From a virus, in IMG/VR virus record IMGVR_UViG_3300023440_000002, positions 1 to 64,000 of that record: DNA of 64,000 nucleotides, one strand, 5' to 3'. A model generated the notes under the pieces. That model was not told the origin of the DNA, did no database searches, and saw only the letters and a list, made by a program, of their open reading frames with translations. Each line of letters starts with the position of its first letter. The stretch's first letter is position 1. This document shows, piece by piece, positions 17,271 through 25,125 of this stretch. The translations under genes were made by a program, and so were the position numbers.

Positions 17271-18593
17271 ATGGCAACAATAGAAAATCAAATCACGGTA
17301 GGTGGTAAATTAATATTAGAGGTCGATTCCGACCCGTCAGCGGCATCAGGAACTCCTGCGCCGGTAGGCTCCGAAGCGATGCTGGAAGGCGGAGGTCCAT
17401 TAGGTACCAACTGGATCAAAGTTGGACCTCTAGATACAGCCTGGGATAAGGTAGTAACAGTATCTGATAATACCATGGTAGATAGCGGCCTTTTCCGTAG
17501 AGTTGCCATGTATGACACTGACCCGAGCGGAACTCACCTAAATGACATCCTTATTCAAAACGGCTTCGATATTGATGTTATCATGGAAGCTCAACTAACC
17601 AGATCTGCGGCCATCACTTACAGTATTCCAAATCCGGGCGACGCTATCACTTCAGCCGACTTTGTGCTGACTGAAGGTATCCAAACAATTAATGGTGATA
17701 AAACATTCAACGAGAATGTTACGATTCAAGGCAACTTGGATGTCAACGGAACATTGACCAGTATTGATACTGTCAACACTACAATCAAAGATGCATTGAT
17801 CACACTAAACAAAGGTGGAGCAGTAGGTTCCGCTAGCAATTCCGGTGTTGAGTTTGAAGAAAACAGTATTATAACTGGATTTATCAAAACTAATGCAGCA
17901 AGAGATGGATTGCTAATTAAATCACCAGCAAGCACTGGAGTCTCGGAAGTTATTGGTACTTCGGCAGATCAGACGTACAACTTCCCGGACGAAGACGGTA
18001 GAATGGTGTTACAATCCTCTGTAGCTTCCGGAGTGGTAAGTCAGATTTCTTCATGGAAAACCGACGAAACGCTTCACAACGCAACAGGTGTTGGAGCAGA
18101 CTCTTTAACTTGGGATTCTTCAAATCAGCGCTTAGGTGTAGGAACTCCATCACCAACAGAAAAATTCCACGTAGCTGCCGGCAATGCTCTTTTTGGTGCC
18201 TCAGTTAAAATTAGACATCAAGATGTGTCCGACTTCAGACAAGAACAAGACGCAACAACAACTACAAACGGGACATATACGTCCGTTAAAACTATAGCTA
18301 TCCCTCTGGATACTGTAGTTATTGTTAAATCTTTTATTACTGGCAGAAAAACTGGCGGGACCGGGAACGGAACTGTAGGTGATGCTGCTGTATATGAAAG
18401 AACTGCGGCATTTAAGAATGTTGGTGGTACTGTCAGCCGTATCAGACAGCAAGCTGACTTTACAGCGGAGGATGTGAATTCTTGGTCATCAAGAATGGTC
18501 GTCTCTGGAGGTAACGCTTCAGTAGAAGTTAGAGGTTCATCTAACAATAATATGAGCTGGGAATCAACAACCGTATTTCAAATCTTAGACTAA
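17271..18593 (+). CDS. tail fibre-like structural protein
   Basis: 440 residues. Domains: N-terminal attachment module (about 1-90, ending KVGPLDTAWDKV) shared with the next gene; a shaft with TINGDKTFNENVTIQGNLDV and LGVGTPSPTEKFHVAAGNAL, patterns common in phage fibre/neck proteins; and the C-terminal tip-like domain shared with the 16278 gene. The ribosome site AACGGAGAA precedes the ATG. Probably a host-recognition or decoration fibre. Confidence 0.65.
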   Translation: MATIENQITVGGKLILEVDSDPSAASGTPAPVGSEAMLEGGGPLGTNWIKVGPLDTAWDKVVTVSDNTMVDSGLFRRVAMYDTDPSGTHLNDILIQNGFDIDVIMEAQLTRSAAITYSIPNPGDAITSADFVLTEGIQTINGDKTFNENVTIQGNLDVNGTLTSIDTVNTTIKDALITLNKGGAVGSASNSGVEFEENSIITGFIKTNAARDGLLIKSPASTGVSEVIGTSADQTYNFPDEDGRMVLQSSVASGVVSQISSWKTDETLHNATGVGADSLTWDSSNQRLGVGTPSPTEKFHVAAGNALFGASVKIRHQDVSDFRQEQDATTTTNGTYTSVKTIAIPLDTVVIVKSFITGRKTGGTGNGTVGDAAVYERTAAFKNVGGTVSRIRQQADFTAEDVNSWSSRMVVSGGNASVEVRGSSNNNMSWESTTVFQILD

Positions 18594-18602
18594 GAGTAAC
18601 TT

Positions 18603-19208
18603 ATGGCACTGCTGGACGAAATAAGTTTAGGTAATATAGCAATCATGGAAGTCGATCAGCCACCTAATACAGGTGGCGGTATCGCCGCTCCAGAGGGTGC
18701 TGTAGCTATTGTTTCGTCGGTAGGTCAAGGAGCTTTTTGGCAAAAGATTGGGCCATTAGATACGGATTGGGTGGTGTTCTTATCAGGAACTGACCCTTCT
18801 AGCTTTAATGGTCGGATTATTAATGTCGGATTTTACAGTGACGATGATTCTTGGGCTAAATGGAGCACTAATCATAACAAAAAAACTGACGAATTACCTT
18901 ATAGAATCCCCTTCGGGTCTAAGCTGATAGGTTACAATTTATCTTTTAAGGGTAATAATGACTCTTTCTATTTAGAGTTCTATAAAAACGGAACACTAAC
19001 AGCAAATAGAGTTTTTCAGCAACAATATAGTAACATTAATCAAGCGGTTAATATCACTATGACACCTATAAGTTTCAGTGCTGGCGATGAATTAGCTCTT
19101 CGGTTTAAAAAAATAAGCGGCAGTGATGTAGATGATGCATATGTAGAGCTGTTTTTTGCTATAGTTGATGATACTGCAATTAATAATACCTGGAATTTAG
19201 GGGTGTAA
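18603..19208 (+). CDS. fibre-associated protein sharing the N-terminal attachment module
   Basis: 201 residues. Residues 1-65 (NIAIMEVDQPP, then QKIGPLDTDW) match the start of the 17271 protein, implying the same docking site on the virion. The rest is a compact beta-rich domain (LSFKGNNDSFYLEFYKNG, FSAGDELALRFKK). It could be an alternative tip or a short fibre. Confidence 0.55.
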   Translation: MALLDEISLGNIAIMEVDQPPNTGGGIAAPEGAVAIVSSVGQGAFWQKIGPLDTDWVVFLSGTDPSSFNGRIINVGFYSDDDSWAKWSTNHNKKTDELPYRIPFGSKLIGYNLSFKGNNDSFYLEFYKNGTLTANRVFQQQYSNINQAVNITMTPISFSAGDELALRFKKISGSDVDDAYVELFFAIVDDTAINNTWNLGV

Positions 19209-19210
19209 TT

Positions 19211-19870
19211 TTGTTTATTTGTGCTTATATGATTGGAGGTGTTGGGGTTAACTTACTAGAATCTTACGGAGTAAGAGACTTAAGTGGGAATCTGCCTTTT
19301 GTAGCTTCTGATGTGGTGCCCGCCAATTACACAGACATAACTTCCATCGACTCATGGGATAAGCACGGATTTCATACCGGAAAAGACTATAAATTCATCC
19401 GAAAAGAAATTGCTATTATTGCCGCAACTACAGGTTGGACAAACCTAACACTAGCCGAAAAAACAACCGTAGTTGACTGGTTCGCTATAGGTAAAACCGA
19501 AAGAGATGAAATCTACACTACAGCACAGCAAATAACACTAGCTGGCGACTTTCACAAACAATCCACACAATCAAGAAAATCTCGATCCGAAACTGTTATG
19601 CTTATTATTTATAATTATTTCGCATGGTCGGAAGTTGAATCTATAGTTAATGTTATCGAACTAGATAATCTATTAGATAAGTATGTTAATTACGGGGTCG
19701 AAGGGACAACTGAAGGTGATGGCGAAGGGTTGTTTGATTATTTCGAGGCAACTGCTGGTACCTCGTTTAGTTCTAGCGGATTAGCTGCTACTTCGTACGT
19801 ACCAGTCACTGGTACACTAGCTGAACTTATAACTACTGTTATGAGTATATTAAGGGGTGGTGAGTACTAA
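19211..19870 (+). CDS. hypothetical appendage-region protein
   Basis: 219 residues; TTG start behind AGGGG. It contains SYGVRDLSGNLPFVASDVVP and a helical middle (IIAATTGWTNLTLAEKTTVV, DWFAIGKTERDEIY), with a possible second domain near the C-terminus. No known family. TAATG overlap with the following coiled-coil gene. Confidence 0.5.
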   Translation: MFICAYMIGGVGVNLLESYGVRDLSGNLPFVASDVVPANYTDITSIDSWDKHGFHTGKDYKFIRKEIAIIAATTGWTNLTLAEKTTVVDWFAIGKTERDEIYTTAQQITLAGDFHKQSTQSRKSRSETVMLIIYNYFAWSEVESIVNVIELDNLLDKYVNYGVEGTTEGDGEGLFDYFEATAGTSFSSSGLAATSYVPVTGTLAELITTVMSILRGGEY

Positions 19871-20316
19871 TGGAAGATGATCAATTCAAAGATCTAGTAA
19901 TAAGAAAGCTAGAAAAAATAGAAGAAAAGCAAGAAACTCGACATGATAAACTACACACTATGATCCACGACGTACGCGACGAGCAAATGAAAAACTCTAT
20001 GGTTTTATCTCAAATGAAGTTAGATATCCCGGAAATCAAAAAAGACCTTTTTGAGCATAAGGAAGGCGTTATTCAAAACCGAACTCGCATTAAAGAACTG
20101 GAAGAGGCAACTAGGGATCAAGAATCGGCAATTAATGAATCTGTTCAAATCTACAAAGACCAGGTTTCTCCGGTGATTAAGCACGTAGAAAACATGCAAG
20201 CTATGCCTGAAAAGATTCGAAGTTTTATAATCAAAACATCTAAGGTTATGGGCGCGATCGCTCTCATTTTGGCCTCAACTGGTTCGATTTTAGCTTACTT
20301 TATGAAATGGTTTTAA
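19870..20316 (+). CDS. coiled-coil protein with C-terminal membrane anchor (possible lysis accessory protein)
   Basis: 148 residues: a long charged helix/coiled coil (about 5-115, KLEKIEEKQETRHDKLHTMI) and one hydrophobic segment at the C-terminus (IALILASTGSILAYF). The layout is like XhlA-type phage lysis proteins, but the match is architectural only. Its 3' end overlaps the opposing metallophosphoesterase gene by 17 bases. Confidence 0.5.
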   Translation: MEDDQFKDLVIRKLEKIEEKQETRHDKLHTMIHDVRDEQMKNSMVLSQMKLDIPEIKKDLFEHKEGVIQNRTRIKELEEATRDQESAINESVQIYKDQVSPVIKHVENMQAMPEKIRSFIIKTSKVMGAIALILASTGSILAYFMKWF

Positions 20317-21043
20317 ATAAAACCTCTACCTTGTTTGTTCCATCACCATTCTTAGTTATTTCAAATGCTTGAGGTTTATTGACTGGTTTGTAGTTCTGAT
20401 TCATAATCGAACTATTGAAGAATGTCGTTTGGCCTTTTATTACGTGTCCATTTTCTTCGTGGATATGTCCAAACATGTGAACTGCCGGCTTAACAATACC
20501 AACCCTTTCCATTAATTCAACACATCCCGTATATCTGTTAATTTTCCTAACGGTACCGCTATGTGTAAACTTCTCTTCAGGAACTGCATCGAGTATCCTG
20601 CGAGGAGGTCCGTGCGTGACGAGTATATCAAGCTTGTCAGGCATCTTAGACCATATTTCGGATGCTTCCTCACCTCTACGGTACATGAAGTGCCAGCGGC
20701 TGAATTTGGGCGTCATAGGTGACCCCCAAATAGTAAACCCGTCAATCTCAATACTTTCATTGAGAAGAAGGTGAACATTAGAGTTACAAGTCCGGCGGAA
20801 ATCTTCTACGTTTTCCTCATCAGTGAAAGTTTTGTCGTGGTTACCGACAGTAAAAACGACATGCTTAAATATTCCGCATTCAACTAGCTCATTACAGTGA
20901 CTGATAAAATCCATGGCTTGATTGTAAGTGCCAGCGGGCGACATATCACCTGAATGAAACATCACATCAAACCCTTGTTCGACTGTCGGATATTTTAAAT
21001 TATAATGACATCCGTGAGTGTCACTGTAATGAGCACATTTCAT
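20300..21043 (-). CDS. calcineurin-like metallophosphoesterase
   Basis: 247 residues with all five motifs in order: SDTHG near the N-terminus, HSGD, VGNHD, LVTHGPP and FGHIHEENG. It would use two metals to cleave phosphoesters; the natural substrate is unknown. Last gene of the sigma-28-driven minus operon 23346-20300. A second, different metallophosphoesterase is at 42061-42714. Confidence 0.88.
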   Translation of the reverse strand: MKCAHYSDTHGCHYNLKYPTVEQGFDVMFHSGDMSPAGTYNQAMDFISHCNELVECGIFKHVVFTVGNHDKTFTDEENVEDFRRTCNSNVHLLLNESIEIDGFTIWGSPMTPKFSRWHFMYRRGEEASEIWSKMPDKLDILVTHGPPRRILDAVPEEKFTHSGTVRKINRYTGCVELMERVGIVKPAVHMFGHIHEENGHVIKGQTTFFNSSIMNQNYKPVNKPQAFEITKNGDGTNKVEVLFKTIS

Positions 21044-21352
21044 TTACTTTTCATCTTTCTTTGGTGTGAAGAAAAAACTTGCAGGAGAGCAAACCATTTC
21101 TGTTCTTTTGTTTTCTGTGCAGTGAGCTTTGCCGCAAAAATCAGTTTCTTTTGTTGGCATTAACCCGAATGGGCCATTTTTTAATGTTATGATATTGCTT
21201 ACCTTTAATGAGCAATCAGACAGTTCAGGGTCAAGAAAAGTAAGTTTGTCTCCTATTTTTACATCCTGATATGACTGTGGTTCGATTTTTGTTGTCGCAC
21301 ATGAAGACATTACGAAGGCCAAGATTCCGGCTAAGATTAAAGTTGATTTCAT
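21044..21352 (-). CDS. small lipoprotein
   Basis: 102 residues with a lipoprotein signal peptide, lipobox VMSSC at C18. The mature part has several Cys (ELSDCSL, DFCGKAHCTE, MVCSP) suggesting disulfides in the periplasm, and IGDKLTFLDPE. No family recognised. It abuts the metallophosphoesterase start. Confidence 0.6.
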   Translation of the reverse strand: MKSTLILAGILAFVMSSCATTKIEPQSYQDVKIGDKLTFLDPELSDCSLKVSNIITLKNGPFGLMPTKETDFCGKAHCTENKRTEMVCSPASFFFTPKKDEK

Positions 21353-21354
21353 AA

Positions 21355-21720
21355 TTAAAGATCCTTAATTTGAATATAGATTGACTCTCCACAGTCAGCA
21401 CAATACTTCCAGTGGGATTCTAGTTCATTTTTACAATTTTTACAATTTTTATCTTTATCGTCATGCCACTCGTCTTTATTGTGAGTGATGATCAAAAAAG
21501 ACGTTACAAGAACTGGAACTAAAACCAGCAGCTGCTTTACCAAAAAAATAGTTGAGTTGGTGCGATAAGCCTCAAAAGCCAGCAAGGAAAACCCGAACGA
21601 CATCAGTAAGTAGGAAACCAAAGATAGGTCTCGAACTTCCTTGTGTTTGTGTATTCGGTACACTTGAAGCCAATAACTTAATGGCAATAGAACTACCGCT
21701 ATCCATGGTATGAATTCCAT
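21355..21720 (-). CDS. PQ-loop (SemiSWEET-like) membrane protein fused to a zinc ribbon
   Basis: 121 residues; start chosen at 21720 because GGAGG lies 5 bases before it. Three membrane segments: FIPWIAVVLLPLSYWLQVYR, LVSYLLMSFGFSLLAFEAYR and FLVKQLLVLVPVLVTSFLII. Helix 1 followed by a basic loop (RIHKHKEVRDLSL) is the pattern of PQ-loop/SemiSWEET half-transporters. The C-terminus is a four-Cys zinc ribbon (C93, C96, C107, C110). Transport substrate unknown. Confidence 0.6.
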   Translation of the reverse strand: MEFIPWIAVVLLPLSYWLQVYRIHKHKEVRDLSLVSYLLMSFGFSLLAFEAYRTNSTIFLVKQLLVLVPVLVTSFLIITHNKDEWHDDKDKNCKNCKNELESHWKYCADCGESIYIQIKDL

Positions 21721-21721
21721 A

Positions 21722-22228
21722 TTAACCTCCGTGATCACTATGACATCTCGTGTTGCTTGATGTCAAGTTAAAAGTACTAACATTACCAGAAAACAGTTCT
21801 TTTCGGTATTTTTCTTTGTCTCTTTTGTAATAGAGGGTGATCATTGATGGGTTCATTAAGCTAGATGGTATTTCACCTTGCTTTACTTCTACGTGATTCC
21901 TAAATAAAATGCAATGACCTAGTTCGTGTAACATCAACACTTCTTTACTGTCTTCAGTGGAATTAAACCAATATTCCTTATCTATAACAATAACAGGTCT
22001 TTTTTCGGCGGCATAAGTGCAGCGTCCCACCTCTGGCAACTCCAAAACTCCAAACTTAACTTCCAATGATGTTATTTTTTGCTTATTGCTTTCCGGCGAT
22101 ATTGCTTCGAATAGGTTGATGTACTTATAGAATTCGGAAGTTTCTAATTCTATACCTTTAGATCCTGTAGTACCTGACGGCTCTACACCGCAACTAATCA
22201 ATAGTAACAATAATAATGACTTAATCAT
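21722..22228 (-). CDS. lipoprotein zinc metalloprotease (HELGHC type)
   Basis: 168 residues. Lipobox LLISC (C13) follows a Leu-rich signal. Zinc motif H101-E-L-G-H105-C, third ligand candidate H112, and Met-turn-like SSLMNP (M125). This is the same arrangement as the smaller 11708-12085 protein, so the phage carries two related exported proteases. Likely anchored in the outer membrane or periplasmic side. Confidence 0.65.
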   Translation of the reverse strand: MIKSLLLLLLISCGVEPSGTTGSKGIELETSEFYKYINLFEAISPESNKQKITSLEVKFGVLELPEVGRCTYAAEKRPVIVIDKEYWFNSTEDSKEVLMLHELGHCILFRNHVEVKQGEIPSSLMNPSMITLYYKRDKEKYRKELFSGNVSTFNLTSSNTRCHSDHGG

Positions 22229-22467
22229 AGCCCTACAACCCTAGCTGAATTATGGTTAGATGTCATGTTTTGGAACTCTTTAATTTTACCTTTAATTGAT
22301 AAAATTAATCTCATTTGATCGTCGGTTAACGCCTTAACAGGTTTACCTCTTTGTGCTGCGTCGTCTGAACTCAAAATAACATTACCTGTTTGGATAAAAT
22401 TAACCCTCATTTGAAGAGCCACTATGATGCCGCCAATGTCTTCTTTGGTTAAGTTAATTTCTACCAC
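22225..22467 (-). CDS. hypothetical small protein
   Basis: 80 residues, GTG start six bases after AGAGG. Helical; contains TKEDIGGIIVALQMRVNFIQ and LTDDQMRLILSIKGKIKEF. ATGA overlap with the lipoprotein gene downstream. Unknown function. Confidence 0.5.
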   Translation of the reverse strand: MVEINLTKEDIGGIIVALQMRVNFIQTGNVILSSDDAAQRGKPVKALTDDQMRLILSIKGKIKEFQNMTSNHNSARVVGL

Positions 22468-22468
22468 G

Positions 22469-22645
22469 TCACACCTCTTTGTTGTGATTAATCATAGATA
22501 TAGCTAATTGAGAGCAAGTCTCAACTCCGTAGAACTGAAATAAGTCTTGTATGAATCCAGGGTTGGTTTTATTTTCGTAAGTGATTACTTTCACCAGCGC
22601 GTCCGGGCATCCACCTGAAAGCTCAATCATCTTTTCTTCAGTCAT
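22469..22645 (-). CDS. small hypothetical protein (58 residues)
   Basis: Fills the gap between its neighbours: ATG at 22645 overlaps the upstream stop (ATGA), and the stop TGA at 22471-22469 abuts the next GTG. Sequence starts MTEEKMIELSGGCPDALVKV and ends SMINHNKEV. The tight coupling on both sides supports it as a real gene. No family recognised. Confidence 0.6.
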   Translation of the reverse strand: MTEEKMIELSGGCPDALVKVITYENKTNPGFIQDLFQFYGVETCSQLAISMINHNKEV

Positions 22646-23346
22646 TTCGATTTCTTTCTTTTTCTGTTAGGTGAACCTTTTGGTGTTTTGAAGCTGTAGC
22701 TGTCGAAACCTTTCTTGAATAACATATCTTCGTCTGAAATACCAACGATATCTATTTCGGTGTTACCTAGAACCCCAGACATATACATATAAACACCCTG
22801 AAATGCTGAATAGGTGTTTTTGATTTTTTGGAAACCGCACTGGTCGAGATTATCGTTAATATTTAGTGTTAGTTTATTGTGTTGTGCTTTTCTTATAGTA
22901 AAGATCGGAGTTTTATGTTTACGAAAAAGGCCATCCAGGTAGCTCAGATCCATACTAAAAAAAGAATTAATATATCTTCCAGTTGCGTTACGGCTATTTA
23001 TGCCCATCCATCTCCGTTTATTGGTTTTTGCGACCACTTTGCCTATTTTTTTTAGGTGGTCAATATACTCATCAGCTTTGTAGAAAAAATACTTACTAGT
23101 CTTATCTTTAAAGATAACCAGAGGGTATATTTTGCCGCAAAAACCAACCACCATAAACTCTATGGTGATATCGCCTTCAGCTTCCGAAACATCTACGTTG
23201 TTTTTTACGTGAGAGATCCCATAACTAACACTGTCATATTTAAGCTCGACTTCAGATTTCACCCTATGGTAGACGCAAGTTTTATCGACGCCGTAAGCTG
23301 CGCCGGAATCATAGTAATCTCTGAATTTACTGTCAATAAGCAACAT
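22642..23346 (-). CDS. hypothetical protein, first gene of a sigma-28-type operon
   Basis: 234 residues, ATG behind AAGAGG. Mixed alpha/beta sequence with FMVVGFCGKIYPLVIF and KNTYSAFQGVYMYMSGVLGN; basic C-terminus (PKGSPNRKRKKSK). No family recognised. It starts about 28 bases downstream of a canonical sigma-28 box on the same strand. Confidence 0.5.
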   Translation of the reverse strand: MLLIDSKFRDYYDSGAAYGVDKTCVYHRVKSEVELKYDSVSYGISHVKNNVDVSEAEGDITIEFMVVGFCGKIYPLVIFKDKTSKYFFYKADEYIDHLKKIGKVVAKTNKRRWMGINSRNATGRYINSFFSMDLSYLDGLFRKHKTPIFTIRKAQHNKLTLNINDNLDQCGFQKIKNTYSAFQGVYMYMSGVLGNTEIDIVGISDEDMLFKKGFDSYSFKTPKGSPNRKRKKSK

Positions 23347-23373
23347 ATACCTCTTGCGTTAGTGTCATATAAC

Positions 23374-23400
23374 TTATCGGTTTTTTTTCACAAAACTTTA
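23374..23400 (-). promoter_or_regulatory. sigma-28 (FliA)-type promoter P6
   Basis: On the minus strand TAAAGTTT-N11-ACCGATAA, 15 of 16 positions matching the FliA consensus. It drives the 23346-20300 operon and lies back to back with the late motif of the holin-like gene. Confidence 0.75.
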
Positions 23401-23417
23401 GCTGTTTTTGTGAAAAA

Positions 23418-23427
23418 ACCTAATATT
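23418..23427 (+). promoter_or_regulatory. candidate late-promoter motif (ACCTAATATT)
   Basis: The element is only 6 bases upstream of the holin-like ATG, so if it is a -10 the mRNA would have almost no leader. Confidence 0.4.
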
Positions 23428-23433
23428 CTTATT

Positions 23434-23760
23434 ATGGGTAAATTATGGGAAAAATGGTGTAAAGAGGGATTAAGATGGCCGTATCTTCACGATCCGGTTA
23501 GCAAGAAACCCTCAGTTACTTTACTGTTTCCGTACATTACGTTCGTTATTGCGGCTATATCTACGATATTATTGCATTTTTGGCCTTCCTTACTGTTAGC
23601 TACCGGAACTTCCATTATTTTCTGGGCAATGGCTACTGTATTTTACATGCTGCGAAAACTATCGAAAGCTAAGTTTAGTTTAGAGTCCAGGTCTTTCGAG
23701 TTAGACTCTGGTTCTTCGACCGAAGAACCAGAAATAAGCCCCGACGATCTTACTGGTTAA
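23434..23760 (+). CDS. putative holin
   Basis: 108 residues; the first ATG downstream of the intergenic promoters. It has two membrane helices (VTLLFPYITFVIAAISTILL and LLLATGTSIIFWAMATVFYM) separated by a short HFWP turn, and a polar acidic C-terminal tail. N-terminal WCKEGLRWPYLHDPVSKKPS is a pattern I recall from small phage holin-like proteins. It would permeabilise the inner membrane at lysis. No ribosome site is visible. The open frame extends further upstream, but that part is antisense to the 22642 gene. Confidence 0.6.
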   Translation: MGKLWEKWCKEGLRWPYLHDPVSKKPSVTLLFPYITFVIAAISTILLHFWPSLLLATGTSIIFWAMATVFYMLRKLSKAKFSLESRSFELDSGSSTEEPEISPDDLTG

Positions 23761-24145
23761 GATTTAAATCTAAAACTAAAACCCCACCCTCCACTTTCTT
23801 TACTGCCTTAATCATAGTCTTCTTATGAAAAGAAATATCAATGAATTCATCATCTCCTTCTATTATGATGGGCTTATCTGTAGGGTTGGTTAAAACTATC
23901 GTAATATAGTCCCCCGACCGATAAATCCCATTAATTAGCGCTCCCGCCATAGCGATTTTTTCGCTTAGTTCGCCCGTCAACCTGAGATCAAAAGTGAAAT
24001 TATCTAAAGGGTTAACCTTGAAATCAACAACAACATCAGTGGTTTCCCTTGGCGAAAGCGTCAATTCCTGATCTATCATTAAAGGAAGTGAGGTAAATGC
24101 CCCTTTTATTTGGTTATTCTCTTCAACTAAAATTAATTCTCTCAT
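23750..24145 (-). CDS. small beta-rich protein, dUTPase-like fold possible
   Basis: 131 residues; the ATG at 24145 follows GGAGAG. The C-terminal half (ALINGIYRSGDYITIVLTNP, then IIIEGDDEFIDISFHKK) resembles the trimeric dUTPase/dCTP-deaminase jelly-roll order, but the conserved catalytic motifs are not convincing. It could be a degenerate or structural member. Convergent with the holin-like gene (11-base overlap). Confidence 0.4.
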   Translation of the reverse strand: MRELILVEENNQIKGAFTSLPLMIDQELTLSPRETTDVVVDFKVNPLDNFTFDLRLTGELSEKIAMAGALINGIYRSGDYITIVLTNPTDKPIIIEGDDEFIDISFHKKTMIKAVKKVEGGVLVLDLNLNQ

Positions 24146-24187
24146 CGTTCTCTCCAAAAAAATAATACAAGCAATTAACTATAATTA

Positions 24188-24196
24188 TGCTATAAT
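24188..24196 (+). promoter_or_regulatory. extended -10 promoter of the tail-assembly genes
   Basis: TGCTATAAT, identical to the nrdJ promoter core, 36 bases before the ATG at 24232. Confidence 0.6.
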
Positions 24197-24231
24197 AAAA
24201 ATAGACAAAGATCAACCCTAAGGAGAAAAAA

Positions 24232-24624
24232 ATGCAAACAAGTAAAGTAATCAGCCTAAGCATCGTTGGTGATAAAACCGGAAGGGTTTATACCGGAGAG
24301 TTTACAGTTAAAACCGTACTATCCCAGAGGGATGAATTTAAGGCTGATTTGGTTCGCCGCCAAGTGTTAGGTCCAAGTCCTGATGGTACTCCTCCTGCCG
24401 CAAAACTGCAATGGGACGCTTACGTTATCGGCCAAGTTCAAGCCCGATCTCTCGAATCACCTCAGTTTTGGGAAGATTCTGATGGAGGGTTAGATATAGC
24501 TGATTCTAACGTAATAACAGAGGTTTATGACGCCATGCTTAAAGCCGAAGAAGAGCTGGTTAAGGAAATCAAAGAAGAAGCCGACAAGGCATACGAAAAA
24601 CTCAACAAGAAGAAAAAAGACTAA
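24232..24624 (+). CDS. tail assembly chaperone-like protein (first frame)
   Basis: 130 residues behind AAGGAG, just before the tape-measure pair. N-terminal beta-strands (SKVISLSIVGDKTGRVYTGE), Lys/Glu helical C-terminus. The position (upstream of the tape measure) and an overlapping second frame fit the gpG/gpGT chaperone pair. The last codons run AAG AAG AAA AAA GAC TAA, a lysine A-stretch that could permit -1 slippage into the next frame. Confidence 0.55.
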   Translation: MQTSKVISLSIVGDKTGRVYTGEFTVKTVLSQRDEFKADLVRRQVLGPSPDGTPPAAKLQWDAYVIGQVQARSLESPQFWEDSDGGLDIADSNVITEVYDAMLKAEEELVKEIKEEADKAYEKLNKKKKD

Positions 24625-25082
24625 TGGCTAATCTTGACATTATCCAGGTTCAAATTATAGCTATGAGTTCTGTGGAAAACCCGACATGGAAGTCGCAGTA
24701 CCGTAGTATTTGTCGCTGGTTCTCTAGAGAATTCTCTACCCCTATAGATGTCGTAGAGAATGATCTGGATGTCGTTTACGTCTTAACTCACTATTATGAA
24801 TCATCTTTTTCTCAACTAAAAGAAAGCGGATCTGAAGATTCCAACACCAAATACGAAGAAATTAAAGATGAGTTGTTGTTGAGTAGAATGCCGGAATCTG
24901 CCGTATTGGCGGCTGAGGCGGAAGATGACGACTGGGAAGCTGAAATGCAGGCTGAAATCGCCGAATCTCTAAGAAAACAAAAGGAAAAAGAAGAGGTTGA
25001 GAAGAAAGAGGTAGATACCGCAGAAGAGCTAAAAGACCCTAATCTTAACGATGAACTGGAGTTTACAGTGCAAGGTGAATAG
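24624..25082 (+). CDS. tail assembly chaperone-like protein (second frame)
   Basis: 152 residues in the -1 frame relative to the previous gene; ATG in a TAATG overlap with only an A-rich upstream region as ribosome site. Acidic C-terminus (LRKQKEKEEVEKKEVDTAEE). It may be made alone or as a -1 fusion to the upstream protein, as gpGT of lambda-like tails. Confidence 0.55.
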   Translation: MANLDIIQVQIIAMSSVENPTWKSQYRSICRWFSREFSTPIDVVENDLDVVYVLTHYYESSFSQLKESGSEDSNTKYEEIKDELLLSRMPESAVLAAEAEDDDWEAEMQAEIAESLRKQKEKEEVEKKEVDTAEELKDPNLNDELEFTVQGE

Positions 25083-25125
25083 TAAACCCAACCCTCCTTT
25101 GTAGCGCAAAAAAAACAGGTGAAAC

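Noticed and set aside
23056-23433. Upstream extension of the holin-like reading frame
   Set aside because: It is antisense to the 22642-23346 gene and crosses the P6 promoter; the ATG at 23434 gives a normal two-helix holin-like protein.
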